A stretch of 64,000 nucleotides of DNA from JALZKA01 sp963717635 (GTDB taxonomy: Bacteria; Actinomycetota; Thermoleophilia; Solirubrobacterales; 70-9), in the NCBI GenBank assembly GCA_963717635.1, contig OY970347.1:1302001-1366000 (forward strand), given 5' to 3'. A model generated the notes under the pieces. It was not told the origin of the DNA and did no database searches. It saw only the letters and a program-made list of their open reading frames with translations. A program made the position numbers and the translations under genes. This document shows positions 52,902 through 61,190 of this stretch, one piece after another (the first letter of the stretch is position 1; each line of letters opens with the position of its first letter).

Positions 52902-54095
52902 CTAGGTCGCGGCGAACTGCTCGACGAGCTCCGCACCGCGCCCTCCGCCGTCATTTGACGCCACCCACCCGGCGATGACCCGGGCCCGCGCCGCGAACGA
53001 CGCATCACCCAACATCCGCCGAACCGCGAGTCGCAGCGTCCGCTCGCCGAGCAGCCGCCACGGCAGCGACAGCCCGACGCCCGCCCAGCCGACCCGCGCG
53101 CCGTTCTCGGCCATGTCGCCAACCGCCGGACAGCACAGAACCGGCGCCCCATGGCCCAGCGCCCGGGCCACCGTCCCATGGCCGCCATGGCAGACCACGA
53201 GATCAGCCTCGGCCATCACCTGGGAGTACCGAAGCCACCCATAGAGCCGCGCATTCGCCGGCACCTCGATCCCCTTGCGCGGCATGTGACCGTTCGTCGT
53301 CGCCACGACCCGCACCGGCTCATCGGCCAGCGCTTCCAATGCGATCCGCACCAGCCGGCAATCCGGGTCCTGCGCCGTAGACGCCGCCACCAGCACCAAC
53401 GGACCATCGCCGTCTGGCACGTCCACATCGGGATACGGCGTCTCGAATTCCATCGGCCCTGTCACGTGGACATGCTCCGGCCACGTCCGCGGGTACTCAA
53501 GCTGCGGCAGTGTCGCCACCAGTGCCAGCTCCGGGCTCGTCCCGCCGTGAAACCGCTCGGTCGGCGCCAACCCCACCTTCGCCCGCTCGCCGTTCAGCTC
53601 CTCGCGTCCCTGGCGCAACCCCGCCTCGAGCAGCGGCAGCGGCGCCGTCCAAAGCCACCGGCCGGCCGCGGTGCGCGGCAGCCGGGCGCCCCCGAACGCG
53701 AAGAACGGCAGCCCGGGAGCATGCTCCGGAAAGACGTGCGGGATCAGCGTCGCCCACTTGACGCCCGCCCGCTCCGACGCAAGCGCCGGCGCCAGCGTGA
53801 GGATGTCGTTGACCACCACGTCGGGGCGCAGCTCGTCGAAGAGCGGCAGCAGCGCGACGGCCGCATCGCCGGCCGCAGGGCCGTCCCCGTCCTCCGGCGC
53901 GAACACCCGATACTCCTCCGCGGCATGGAACTCCACTCCAGCCTCGTCGAGGACGTCGCGCCACTTCTCCCACGTTTCGAAGACCACGCGATGTCCCCGC
54001 TCCCGCAGCGCCCGCGCGAGCGCGATCGCCGGAAACGTGTGACCGGGATCGCCGAACGAGGCGATCAGCACCCGCAGCTCCCGCGAGGAGCTCAC
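52902..54095 (-). CDS. GT1/UGT-type glycosyltransferase
   Basis: A 397-residue GT-B enzyme. The N-terminus is RVLIASFGDPGHTFPAIALA (cut here). The C-terminal donor-binding half has LVLVAASTAQDP, YGWLRYSQVMAEADLVVCHGG (the typical H-G-G-x-G-T box: CHGGHGTVARAL) and VLCCPAVGDMAENG. Macrolide- and rhamnosyl-transferases look like this, but the acceptor is unknown. I prefer the GTG at 54095, with GGAGG six bases before it; the frame is open to a TTG at 54158. No biosynthetic partner lies beside it. Confidence 0.87.
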   Translation of the reverse strand: MSSSRELRVLIASFGDPGHTFPAIALARALRERGHRVVFETWEKWRDVLDEAGVEFHAAEEYRVFAPEDGDGPAAGDAAVALLPLFDELRPDVVVNDILTLAPALASERAGVKWATLIPHVFPEHAPGLPFFAFGGARLPRTAAGRWLWTAPLPLLEAGLRQGREELNGERAKVGLAPTERFHGGTSPELALVATLPQLEYPRTWPEHVHVTGPMEFETPYPDVDVPDGDGPLVLVAASTAQDPDCRLVRIALEALADEPVRVVATTNGHMPRKGIEVPANARLYGWLRYSQVMAEADLVVCHGGHGTVARALGHGAPVLCCPAVGDMAENGARVGWAGVGLSLPWRLLGERTLRLAVRRMLGDASFAARARVIAGWVASNDGGGRGAELVEQFAAT

Positions 54096-54187
54096 CGCCG
54101 CCTCCACAGGCGCCACCGCTGCAACATCTCGTCCCGCCGCCACCTCAAACCGTGACAACGCGGCGCACTGCCGCTATCCCTTGACGC

Positions 54188-54835
54188 GTGAGGACCACCC
54201 GTGAACGCCCAACGTACCGGCTGCGCATGGCCGTCGAGGCGCTGCCACGCCACACGAAGGAAGCGATGCTCCGCGGCATCGATTCGAACCGGATCATCGT
54301 CGGCGCCTACGTCGACTCCAGCTCCGGCGGCATCTGCCCGATGCTCGCCGCGCACCGAAACGGCGGCCGCACGAGCGTCGCCAGCTTCGCCGTCGCCTGG
54401 GACGAGTACACGGGCGCCAAGCGCCCACGTCGTGCCACCCGCCGCGAGGTTCGCGCCCTCCGCTCCCTGATCGAATGGTCGCTCGGCACCTCGTCCGAGC
54501 TGCCGTCCGGATCCCTTGCCGAGGCCGCCGCCCAGATCCGCGCCGAGCGCGAGCAGTTCGCCTGCGCCACACGGGATGGCCGAGCCGAGCCGATCGCCGA
54601 GCCGACGACGGACCCCGCCGAGATCCGGGTCACGCGCCGGCGCGACACCGGCGAGCGCCACCGCGGTCGCGAGCTTCGACTGCGCCGCGACTGGGCCTGG
54701 ATGCGCCCGGCCCGCAGGCTCGACGACTACAAGGACCTGCTCGCCGCCGCCGAGGAACAGCTGTCCGAGCAGAGCGCCCGCGAGCTGCTCGGCACGCCGG
54801 TCGGCGCGCGCGCTGACCGACCCGGCCAGCGCTAG
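54188..54835 (+). CDS. Conserved hypothetical protein
   Basis: A 215-residue protein that I cannot assign to a function. The N-terminal half has a conserved-looking core (AVEALPRHTKEAMLRGIDS, IIVGAYVDSSSGGICPMLAA, VASFAVAWDEYTGAKR). The C-terminal half is Arg/Glu-rich and probably helical. I have seen similar cores in related actinobacteria as hypothetical proteins, so it is probably real. GTG at 54188 or ATG at 54227. It is convergent with the SDR gene, ends overlapping by four bases. Confidence 0.65.
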   Translation: MRTTRERPTYRLRMAVEALPRHTKEAMLRGIDSNRIIVGAYVDSSSGGICPMLAAHRNGGRTSVASFAVAWDEYTGAKRPRRATRREVRALRSLIEWSLGTSSELPSGSLAEAAAQIRAEREQFACATRDGRAEPIAEPTTDPAEIRVTRRRDTGERHRGRELRLRRDWAWMRPARRLDDYKDLLAAAEEQLSEQSARELLGTPVGARADRPGQR

Positions 54836-55569
54836 ACGCCGATCTGCTGCCCGGAATCACCCGGGCGCATGAAGACGACCTCCGGCACCAGGCACGCGGG
54901 CGACGTGCGAAGCAAGAACCGCACCGCCTCGGCGATGTCCTCAGGCCGAATCATGTCGTCAGCCGCGACCTGCCCCTTGACGAACTCGGTCATCGGCGTG
55001 TCGACGAAACCGGGCGCCAGCGCCGTCACCTGGATCCCCTGGCCATCGACCTCCTTCTGGGTCGACTGGCTGAACCCGATCACGCCGGCCTTCGTCGCCG
55101 AGTAAACCGACAACCACGCCTGGCCCGACTTGCCCGCCACCGACGCAGTGTTGACGATCAGCGCCTTGCCATGCTCGCCCCCGGCCTCGCGAAGCATCGG
55201 CAGGCACTCGCGCGTCGCGATGATCAGGCCCCGCAGGTTCGCGCCGATCTGGATGTCGAGCTTCTTGGCCGTGATCTGATCCATCGCCTCGCCGATTCCG
55301 ACGCCCGCATTGTTCGCAAGCACGTCCAGCCGCCCGAACCGCTCCTTATGTGCGCTCACCAGCGCGACGATCTCCGCCTCGTCAGCCATCTGCGCGGGGT
55401 GGGCCAGCACATCCAGACCGGCCGAGCGCAGCTCTGCGGCCGCCGCCTCCAACTTGTCGGGCCGGCGACCGGACACCGTCACCCCGTAGCCGTCCTCGCC
55501 GAGGGCGCGCGCAAGAGCCAGGCCGATCCCGCTCGACCCCCCAGTTACCAGCGCCGCACGGTCCGTCAC
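54832..55569 (-). CDS. Short-chain dehydrogenase/reductase
   Basis: A 245-residue classical SDR. The cofactor motif is TGGSSGIGLALARAL, with SGRRPDKL after strand beta-2 (basic residues favour NADP). NNAGVG, the catalytic Ser in NTASVAGKSG and YSATKAGV (YxxxK) are all present. The C-terminal PGFVDTPMTEF is usual. The GTG at 55569 has an AAAGGAG ribosome binding site eight bases upstream, which decides this start over an upstream one at 55620. Substrate unknown. Confidence 0.92.
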   Translation of the reverse strand: MTDRAALVTGGSSGIGLALARALGEDGYGVTVSGRRPDKLEAAAAELRSAGLDVLAHPAQMADEAEIVALVSAHKERFGRLDVLANNAGVGIGEAMDQITAKKLDIQIGANLRGLIIATRECLPMLREAGGEHGKALIVNTASVAGKSGQAWLSVYSATKAGVIGFSQSTQKEVDGQGIQVTALAPGFVDTPMTEFVKGQVAADDMIRPEDIAEAVRFLLRTSPACLVPEVVFMRPGDSGQQIGV

Positions 55570-55702
55570 CTGTCGCTCCTTTGAGTCGCCGGGGCGCCAA
55601 CCGCCCGGATCGAACGGCACCCTAGCGGCGCCCGCCGAGCCACGATCGGCCGCGCGACCGGCTTTGCCGTGCGTTTAGCCGCGCTCTCTAGCATCCCCCG
55701 TC

Positions 55703-56701
55703 GTGAATCGAGGAATCTCCACCCCGGCTCGCGTGCTCCCGGCTGCCCTTGCCTTGGCGGTCGGCGCCGTCCTGCTCGGCGCCTGTGGCTCCGAGCAGCA
55801 GCCCGACGCGACTGGTGATGCCCCGGTGGAAGCCCCGTCCGCCGACGGATTCCCGAAGCCGACCGGGACGCTGGACGACCTAATGGCCGCCATCGGCCCC
55901 ACCAACGAGATCGTGGCGAGCCAGGCCGGGGCCGTCTTCGAGCCCGGCGACGAGCGCTTCGGGTTCGGCCTGTTCGATGTCGGCGGCGCCCAGATCACCG
56001 ACGCGCAGGTCGCGATCTACGCGGCGCACGGCGCCGACGGCAAGGCGCTCGGCCCGTTCCCGGCACGCATCGAGAGCCTCGCGACTGACCCCGAGTTCGT
56101 CGCGCAAACGACGGCGGACGACGACGCCAAGGTCGTCTACGTGGCCGACGTGCCGTTCGCCCAGCCAGGCGAATGGCGCCTCGCCGCCGCCGTCGACCAG
56201 CCGGGCGGCATCGTCGCCACCAGCCTCCAATCGAGCGTCCTGGTCGACGAGCAGAAGGGCATCCCCGACGAGGGTGAAGCCGCCCCGAGCGTCCACACCC
56301 CGACGCTGGCCGAGGTGGGAGCGGACGTCGAGTCGATCGACACCCGAGTTCCGCCCAGCTCGATGCACGGCGACGACCTGGCCGACGTGCTCGGTGAGAA
56401 GCCGGTCGTCCTGCTGTTCGCGACGCCGGCGCTCTGCGTGAGCCGCGTGTGCGGGCCCGTCGTGGACGTGGCCGAGCAGGTGAAGAGCGACTTCGGAGAC
56501 GACGTCGCCTTCATCCACCAGGAGATCTACGTGGACAACGTCCCGGGTCCGGAAAACCTCCGCCCCCAGGTCAAGGCCTACGGCCTCCCGACGGAGCCCT
56601 GGCTCTTCGTCCTCGACAGCGACGGCAACGTCGCCAGCCGCATCGAAGGCGCGTTCAGCGTCGCCGAACTCGAGAGCGCGCTCGAGCCGCTCGTCAACTA
56701 G
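55703..56701 (+). CDS. Lipoprotein with C-terminal thioredoxin-like domain
   Basis: A 332-residue protein. The signal peptide ends in the lipobox LLGAC (Cys28). The middle is a beta-rich domain (KPTGTLDDLMAAIGPTNEIV; EPGDERFGFGLFD). The last 120 residues look thioredoxin-like: KPVVLLFATPALCVSRVCGP (two Cys four residues apart) and TEPWLFVLDSDGNVASRIEG. The spacing is unlike CxxC thioredoxins or CxxxC SCO proteins. Surface redox or metal chaperone work is possible but unproved. TAGCAT ends eight bases before the GTG. Confidence 0.75.
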   Translation: MNRGISTPARVLPAALALAVGAVLLGACGSEQQPDATGDAPVEAPSADGFPKPTGTLDDLMAAIGPTNEIVASQAGAVFEPGDERFGFGLFDVGGAQITDAQVAIYAAHGADGKALGPFPARIESLATDPEFVAQTTADDDAKVVYVADVPFAQPGEWRLAAAVDQPGGIVATSLQSSVLVDEQKGIPDEGEAAPSVHTPTLAEVGADVESIDTRVPPSSMHGDDLADVLGEKPVVLLFATPALCVSRVCGPVVDVAEQVKSDFGDDVAFIHQEIYVDNVPGPENLRPQVKAYGLPTEPWLFVLDSDGNVASRIEGAFSVAELESALEPLVN

Positions 56702-57092
56702 CCGTCTGCGCCAGTTCGAGCGCCTCTTCGTGCCCGAACAGGACGTGGATGGAGACCACGTCCAGCGCGTCGTCGAGTCCGAAGACGAACGAGAGGTCCA
56801 GCGTGACCGCGGCGCCGCTCACGGTGCCCTTCACGCCCCAGGTGCAGCGAGCGACGACCCGGCGGCCGATTGTCGTGAGGCCGTGAATTTCCACCCGATC
56901 GTTGTCCCACGCCTCGACCCAGTCCTCGATGAACTTGCGCGCCGCCGCTCCCCGGTAAGGACCCGGCTCCGGCCACCGCGGATCGGTGAACACCTCCACA
57001 TCGGCGGCGAGCATCGAGATGAAGGATTCGAGCTCGCCGACGTTCCACGCTGCGATCAGGCGCTCGATCCGCTCCTCGCCCGGTGAGCTCAC
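56694..57092 (-). CDS. SnoaL-like / NTF2-fold protein
   Basis: A 132-residue cone-fold protein. N-terminal helix ERIERLIAAWNVGELESFIS, then VEVFTDPRWPEPGPYRGAAA and curved strands ending in VSIHVLFGHEEAL. I take the GTG at 57092 (VSSPGEERIERL); the frame is open to 57137 but the added residues are not family-like. Its end overlaps the lipoprotein stop by eight bases. No substrate can be read. Confidence 0.75.
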   Translation of the reverse strand: MSSPGEERIERLIAAWNVGELESFISMLAADVEVFTDPRWPEPGPYRGAAARKFIEDWVEAWDNDRVEIHGLTTIGRRVVARCTWGVKGTVSGAAVTLDLSFVFGLDDALDVVSIHVLFGHEEALELAQTAS

Positions 57093-57177
57093 CGGCTGAG
57101 CGTAGTCGGCAGGGCGAGGCGGAGTCCGTAGGACCAAATCGAGCCCTGCCGTTGTTGAGGCGGCTTATCCTCAGGCC

Positions 57178-58185
57178 GTGGGCACGGAGGAGACGCAGCA
57201 GCCCGAGCGCAACCTCCGGAGGTCAGCCTTCTGGCTCGCGGTCACGGGGATCTCCCTCTACCTGGTCGCGCCGAGCCTGATCGAGGTCCTGTCGTCATGG
57301 GAGGACCTCGACGAGGTGCAGCCACTTTGGTTCCCGGCCATGGTTGTGCTCCAGGCCCTGGGCCTCGCTTGCCTGTGGTACGTCCAGCGCCTCGTGCTGC
57401 ACAAGGTCGGCTGGACCCCGGTCATCCATTCGCAGCTCGCCGGCAACGCGCTCTCGAAGATCGCTCCGGCGGGAGGCGCGCTTGGCGGCGCGTTGCAATA
57501 CCGGATGCTGGTCGAGGACGGCGCCCCCAGGGGCCGCGTCGCCGCCGCGATCACCGCCGTCAACCTGCTGACCTTCGGCGTCGTGCTCGTCCTGCCCGTG
57601 CTGGCCATCCCCGCGTTCCTCACGGGGGGCGTCGATCCCGGCCTGGTCACCGCAACGCTGATCGGCATCGGCGTCCTGGTCCTGCTGGTGGCCGCTGCGA
57701 TCGCGCTGCTCGCGTTCGACGAGCCGCTCGCCTGGCTTGGGCGAGTCGTCCAGGGCGCCCGTAACCGGATCCGGCGCAGCGGCGAGTCGTCGCGCACCCT
57801 GTCCGACCGCCTGATCAGCGAGCGCGACCGCCTGCTCGACATCCTCGGGCCACGCTGGGGCAGGGCGGTCGCCGGGACCGTCGCGCGCTGGGCGTTCGAC
57901 TTCGCGACGCTCGTCGCCGCCCTGGCGGCAGTCGGCTCCACTCCAAGCCTCGCCCTGATCCTGCTCGCCTTCTGCGCCGCTCAGGTGCTCGCGCAGATCC
58001 CGTTCACGCCCGGCGGTCTCGGCTTCGTCGAGGCCGGCCTGACGGCCACGCTCGCGCTCGCCGGCGTCCCGGCCGCGGGCGCGGTCCTCGCCACCCTCGC
58101 CTACCGGCTCGTCTCGTACTGGCTGCCCCTGCCGATCGGCCTGGTCGCCTACCTGGCGCACCGGCGACGCATGGCGGTCGCCTGA
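57178..58185 (+). CDS. Flippase-like membrane protein (lysylphosphatidylglycerol synthase TM region / UPF0104)
   Basis: A 335-residue polytopic protein with about eight hydrophobic segments. Family features: SKIAPAGGALGGALQYRML in the middle and IPFTPGGLGFVEAGLTATL near the end, both typical of the MprF N-terminal flippase-like domain (AglD/YbhN group). No aminoacyl-transfer domain is attached. It probably moves a lipid or glycolipid. TATCCT at 57166-57171 ends six bases before the GTG. The next gene starts two bases after it. Confidence 0.87.
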   Translation: MGTEETQQPERNLRRSAFWLAVTGISLYLVAPSLIEVLSSWEDLDEVQPLWFPAMVVLQALGLACLWYVQRLVLHKVGWTPVIHSQLAGNALSKIAPAGGALGGALQYRMLVEDGAPRGRVAAAITAVNLLTFGVVLVLPVLAIPAFLTGGVDPGLVTATLIGIGVLVLLVAAAIALLAFDEPLAWLGRVVQGARNRIRRSGESSRTLSDRLISERDRLLDILGPRWGRAVAGTVARWAFDFATLVAALAAVGSTPSLALILLAFCAAQVLAQIPFTPGGLGFVEAGLTATLALAGVPAAGAVLATLAYRLVSYWLPLPIGLVAYLAHRRRMAVA

Positions 58186-58187
58186 GC

Positions 58188-58940
58188 ATGCGGGTCACCT
58201 ACGTGGGTCACGCGACCGTGCTGATCGAGCTGGCCGGCACCCGATTGCTGACCGATCCCGTGCTGCGCACTGCGGTCTTCGGCGGCATCATCAGACGAGC
58301 GGGTGACCCGCCGGTGCGGATCGACCCGCTTCCGGATGCAGTCCTGATCTCGCACCAGCACCAGGACCACCTGGACCTCCCCTCGTTGCGCTCGCTCGGA
58401 GCGCGGACCAGCGTGTTCGCCCCACGCGGCAGCGGCAAACGGATTCGCCGTGCGGGGATGAGGGGCGTCACCGAGCTCTCGCCGGGCGATGCGGCGACTG
58501 CCGGCGAGGTCGAGATCATCGCCACCCGGGCCGAGCACGACGGCCGGCGCCTGCCGGTCGGTCGCCCGGTCGAAGCGCTCGGCTATCAGGTGCGCGGGGC
58601 GGGACAGAGCGTCTACTTCGCGGGCGACACCGATGTGTTCGACGAGATGTCCGAGCTCGAGGGCGTCGACGTCGCCCTGCTTCCGATCGGCGGCTGGGGA
58701 CCGAGCGTGGGGAAGGGGCACCTCGACCCGCAGCGCGCCGCCGAGGTTGCGGCGCTGATCCGCCCGCGCGTGGTGGTGCCGATCCACTGGGGCACCGTCC
58801 TGCGCGCCGGCCTCGCGCGCAGCCGGCCGGGGCTGCTGACCGACGCCGCGACCGAGTTCCGCAGCCGCATGGCCGAGCTGGCGCCCCAGACCGAGGCCCG
58901 CATCCTCAAGCCGGGCGAGTCCTTCACCTTCGACCCCTGA
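58188..58940 (+). CDS. MBL-fold metallo-hydrolase (UlaG-like)
   Basis: A 250-residue protein of the COG2220 type. YVGHATVLIELAGTRLLTDPVL opens the fold, and the metal motif is SHQHQDHLDLPSL (HxHxDH). Later ligands are in TRAEHDGRRLP, YFAGDTDVF and VPIHWGT. Members hydrolyse phosphodiester or lactone bonds; the substrate here is unknown. ATG two bases after the flippase-like gene, so the two are probably co-transcribed. Confidence 0.88.
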   Translation: MRVTYVGHATVLIELAGTRLLTDPVLRTAVFGGIIRRAGDPPVRIDPLPDAVLISHQHQDHLDLPSLRSLGARTSVFAPRGSGKRIRRAGMRGVTELSPGDAATAGEVEIIATRAEHDGRRLPVGRPVEALGYQVRGAGQSVYFAGDTDVFDEMSELEGVDVALLPIGGWGPSVGKGHLDPQRAAEVAALIRPRVVVPIHWGTVLRAGLARSRPGLLTDAATEFRSRMAELAPQTEARILKPGESFTFDP

Positions 58941-58973
58941 GTCACCGCCTCCGCCCGCGTTACGCTCGCCCGC

Positions 58974-59046
58974 GGGCCGGTAGCTCAGTTGGTAGAGCAG
59001 CGGACTCATAATCCGTAGGGCGGAGGTTCGAATCCTCCCCGGCCCA
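58974..59046 (+). tRNA. tRNA-Met (anticodon CAT)
   Basis: 73 bases. The acceptor GGGCCGG pairs with CCGGCCC and the discriminator is A. The anticodon stem GCGGA/TCCGT has the loop CTCATAA. The T arm is GGAGG-TTCGAAT-CCTCC. The acceptor starts with a normal G-C pair, so it is elongator-like; an Ile-type CAT tRNA cannot be excluded by eye. A TACGCT box lies at 58961-58966. Confidence 0.93.
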
Positions 59047-59186
59047 TCTCTCGGCCTACCGGATCGCGGCAGGGCGAATCGAGTGCCGCCGGCAACCAAC
59101 CTGCTGACCCCCCGCCGCGGACGCCGAGGACAGCCGATCGGACGAAGGCCTCCGCGCGGCCTGATGTGAGCGGTAGGGTCGGCGCC

Positions 59187-59627
59187 ATGGAGGGCGCGCC
59201 CGGAGACCTGCGCGAGCGCCGTGAAGCGGTCGTTCGCGAGCACATGGAGTCGGAGAACCGGCACGAGTTCGACGTCACGATGGGCACCTTCGACCACCCG
59301 CGCTACGAGATCATGGCGACGGGCGACGTCTACGACGGGCCCGAGGAGGTGGCGGGGTACTTCCGCACATCGCGCGCAGCCTTTCCCGACCAGCGCAACG
59401 AGAACGCCGTCTTCCACCACGCCGATGACGCCGTGATCGTCGAGTTCGACCTGCTCGGCACCCACGAGGGCGAGCTGCGCGGCATCGCGCCCACCGGCAA
59501 GAGCTTCCGCTGCCGGATGTGCGCGCTGTTCCTGTTCGAGCCGGCCGGCGAGGGGATCGTCTGCGAGCGGATCTACTTCGACCAGGCGACGATCGCGCAG
59601 CAGCTGCTCGGCGACGACTCGCCCTAG
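59187..59627 (+). CDS. SnoaL-like ester cyclase family protein
   Basis: A 146-residue cone-fold protein. Features: HEFDVTMGTFDHPRYEIMAT, YDGPEEVAGYFRTSRAAFPD and FDLLGTHEGELRGIAPTGK, as in SnoaL_polyketide-type proteins. ATG at 59187; TAGGGT at 59174-59179 ends seven bases upstream, which favours this over the GTG at 59166. No polyketide genes are nearby, so a true cyclase role is unlikely. Confidence 0.78.
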   Translation: MEGAPGDLRERREAVVREHMESENRHEFDVTMGTFDHPRYEIMATGDVYDGPEEVAGYFRTSRAAFPDQRNENAVFHHADDAVIVEFDLLGTHEGELRGIAPTGKSFRCRMCALFLFEPAGEGIVCERIYFDQATIAQQLLGDDSP

Positions 59628-59658
59628 CCGCCCTCGCCCTCGAGGTAGTCGACTCCGC

Positions 59659-59931
59659 TCAGCGAGCGACCTTGCGGAGCTGGCGCAGTTCCAGCATCGG
59701 CCCCTCTTCGGCGCAGCTTCGATGCCAATGCTGGTGGTCGCGCTCGCCGCCAAGGCGGCGCAGGCGTTGCACGATCACGTGCTCGCCGCCGATCTCGACC
59801 GCGCCGCCACATCCGGGGCAGCGGTAGAGCTTCTGCGAGATGCTGCGGATCAGCCACGCTTCGTCGCCCTCCGCGGTCAATCCGCGCAGGCTCGTGCGGC
59901 TGTCGGGCAATCCCTCGAACTCTTCGTACAT
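59659..59931 (-). CDS. Small zinc-ribbon-like protein
   Basis: A 90-residue protein. An N-terminal MYEEFEGLPDSRTSLRG, then a metal-binding core with CPGCGG about 24-28 residues before HWHRSC (Cys-Cys and His/Cys ligands). Similar small actinobacterial proteins pair CPGCD with RHWHxxCW. Function unknown. The ATG at 59931 is chosen; the frame is open to a GTG at 59949. Confidence 0.65.
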   Translation of the reverse strand: MYEEFEGLPDSRTSLRGLTAEGDEAWLIRSISQKLYRCPGCGGAVEIGGEHVIVQRLRRLGGERDHQHWHRSCAEEGPMLELRQLRKVAR

Positions 59932-59939
59932 CCACACCC

Positions 59940-60101
59940 GTGATACCACTCGCGGATGACGGGCGGCTGGGAGATACGCGGAAGATCGTCGTCATGGCCG
60001 GAAACGACGATGCCCTTCGCTTCTATCGCCGACTCGGTACCGGGCCCGCGCTGGTCGACCTGCTCGCGCCGCTCGATCCGCCACCCGGCGAAACCGGCTG
60101 A
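59940..60101 (+). pseudogene. C-terminal remnant of a GNAT acetyltransferase
   Basis: The frame reads RKIVVMAGNDDALRFYRRLG and then TGPALVDLLAPLDPPPGETG to a TGA. N-x-x-A-L-R-F-Y-x-x-L-G is the C-terminal signature of GNAT enzymes. Only about 50 residues are left, without the acetyl-CoA P-loop, and the upstream part is replaced by the opposite-strand zinc-ribbon gene. A remnant is the best reading. A chance match cannot be excluded. Confidence 0.45.
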
Positions 60102-60122
60102 CCTCGCAACTAGTCTGTCGGC

Positions 60123-60716
60123 GTGGACGAGAGTCCAAAGGCCAGCCGTGCGGGGATGGGCGTCGCGCTCGCGGCGCTCCTGGGCGTGTTGTTCGCGCTC
60201 GTCGCACTGCTCGACCTCGGGCCGTGCGCCGACGACGCGTTGACCGTCGACGAGTTCATCTCGCAGGGCGACGAGATCTGCGGCGAGGCGCACGACGAGT
60301 TCCGCGACCTCCAGGAGAGCGCGCCGCGGACGCCCAGCGATGCGGCGGAGCTGACCGGGGCGCTGATCGACGTCGCCGAGGAGGAGCACGATGCGATCTC
60401 CGACCTGCGCGAGCCGGACAGCCTCGGCGGCCAGGTCGACCGCTACCTCGAGGCGCGCGATCGCGGGATCGACGTCCTGCGCGAGGGTCTCGAGGCAGCG
60501 GAGGACGCCGACGCGGGCGCCTATGGGGCGCTGCAGGCCGAACTAGCTTCGACCCAGATCGATCCGCGGTTCGAGATCGCCGGGGAGATCGGCTTTGAGG
60601 AGTGCTCGAAGCCGCTCGTCGGCAGCGGCGAGCTTCGTCGCCAGGCGGAGTCGCCGACGTCGAGCGACCCGGCCGCGCCGCCGACGGTGAACAACCCGCC
60701 GACCGGCGCCCCGTAG
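60123..60716 (+). CDS. Membrane-anchored hypothetical protein
   Basis: A 197-residue protein. One N-terminal helix (GVALAALLGVLFALVALLD) is followed by an acidic, mostly helical external domain (EFISQGDEICGEAHDEFRD; VDRYLEARDRGIDVLREGLE) with two cysteines about 130 residues apart, and a Pro/Thr-rich tail. I do not recognise a family. TAGTCT at 60111-60116 ends six bases before the GTG, supporting this start. It is convergent with the next gene, which begins one base after its stop. Confidence 0.7.
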   Translation: MDESPKASRAGMGVALAALLGVLFALVALLDLGPCADDALTVDEFISQGDEICGEAHDEFRDLQESAPRTPSDAAELTGALIDVAEEEHDAISDLREPDSLGGQVDRYLEARDRGIDVLREGLEAAEDADAGAYGALQAELASTQIDPRFEIAGEIGFEECSKPLVGSGELRRQAESPTSSDPAAPPTVNNPPTGAP

Positions 60717-61184
60717 CTAGACGCTGCTTCGGCGGCGCGAGGCGAGCCAGCCGAAGCCCAGTGCCATCACCAGGTTCGACGCACCCGCGAACCACAGGCC
60801 GGCCCGTGCGCCCGGCCGCGAGAACGCCTCCGACTCAGACCAGACGATGTCGGTCGCCAGCTCGGTTCCGCGGAGCCAGGCGAGCGCCCACCAGTCGCGC
60901 TCGGAGTCCCGAAGCTCAGCGACCAGGTGCGCGGCGGCGAACGTCAGCCAGATCGGGCCGCAGCGGCGAAACAGGTGCTCGGCATCGGGCGACGGGCGCT
61001 GGTGGCCAAGGATCGCCAGCGTCGCCCTCGGGGCGAACAGCGCACCCGATCCCAGCGCGAGGTCGAAGGCGATCATGTTGCGGTTGGTCAGGCGCAGGGC
61101 CTCCTCGGGCGTGATCCCCCGATCCAACCACAAGTGGCAATAGTCGGCCGCGCGGAAGGGAAACCTCCCGGGGGGGCGAATCAT
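60717..61184 (-). CDS. Hypothetical membrane protein
   Basis: A 155-residue protein. The start at 61184 (MIRPPGRFPFRAADYCHLWL) gives a plausible protein; the frame is open much further upstream, but that part lies over the opposite regulator gene and looks non-coding. Three to four weak hydrophobic segments (FDLALGSGALFAPRATLAIL; GLWFAGASNLVMALGFGWLA) with conserved-looking Trp and Arg residues between. Function unknown. Its start is six bases from that of the regulator on the other strand. Confidence 0.6.
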   Translation of the reverse strand: MIRPPGRFPFRAADYCHLWLDRGITPEEALRLTNRNMIAFDLALGSGALFAPRATLAILGHQRPSPDAEHLFRRCGPIWLTFAAAHLVAELRDSERDWWALAWLRGTELATDIVWSESEAFSRPGARAGLWFAGASNLVMALGFGWLASRRRSSV

Positions 61185-61190
61185 CCGGCC

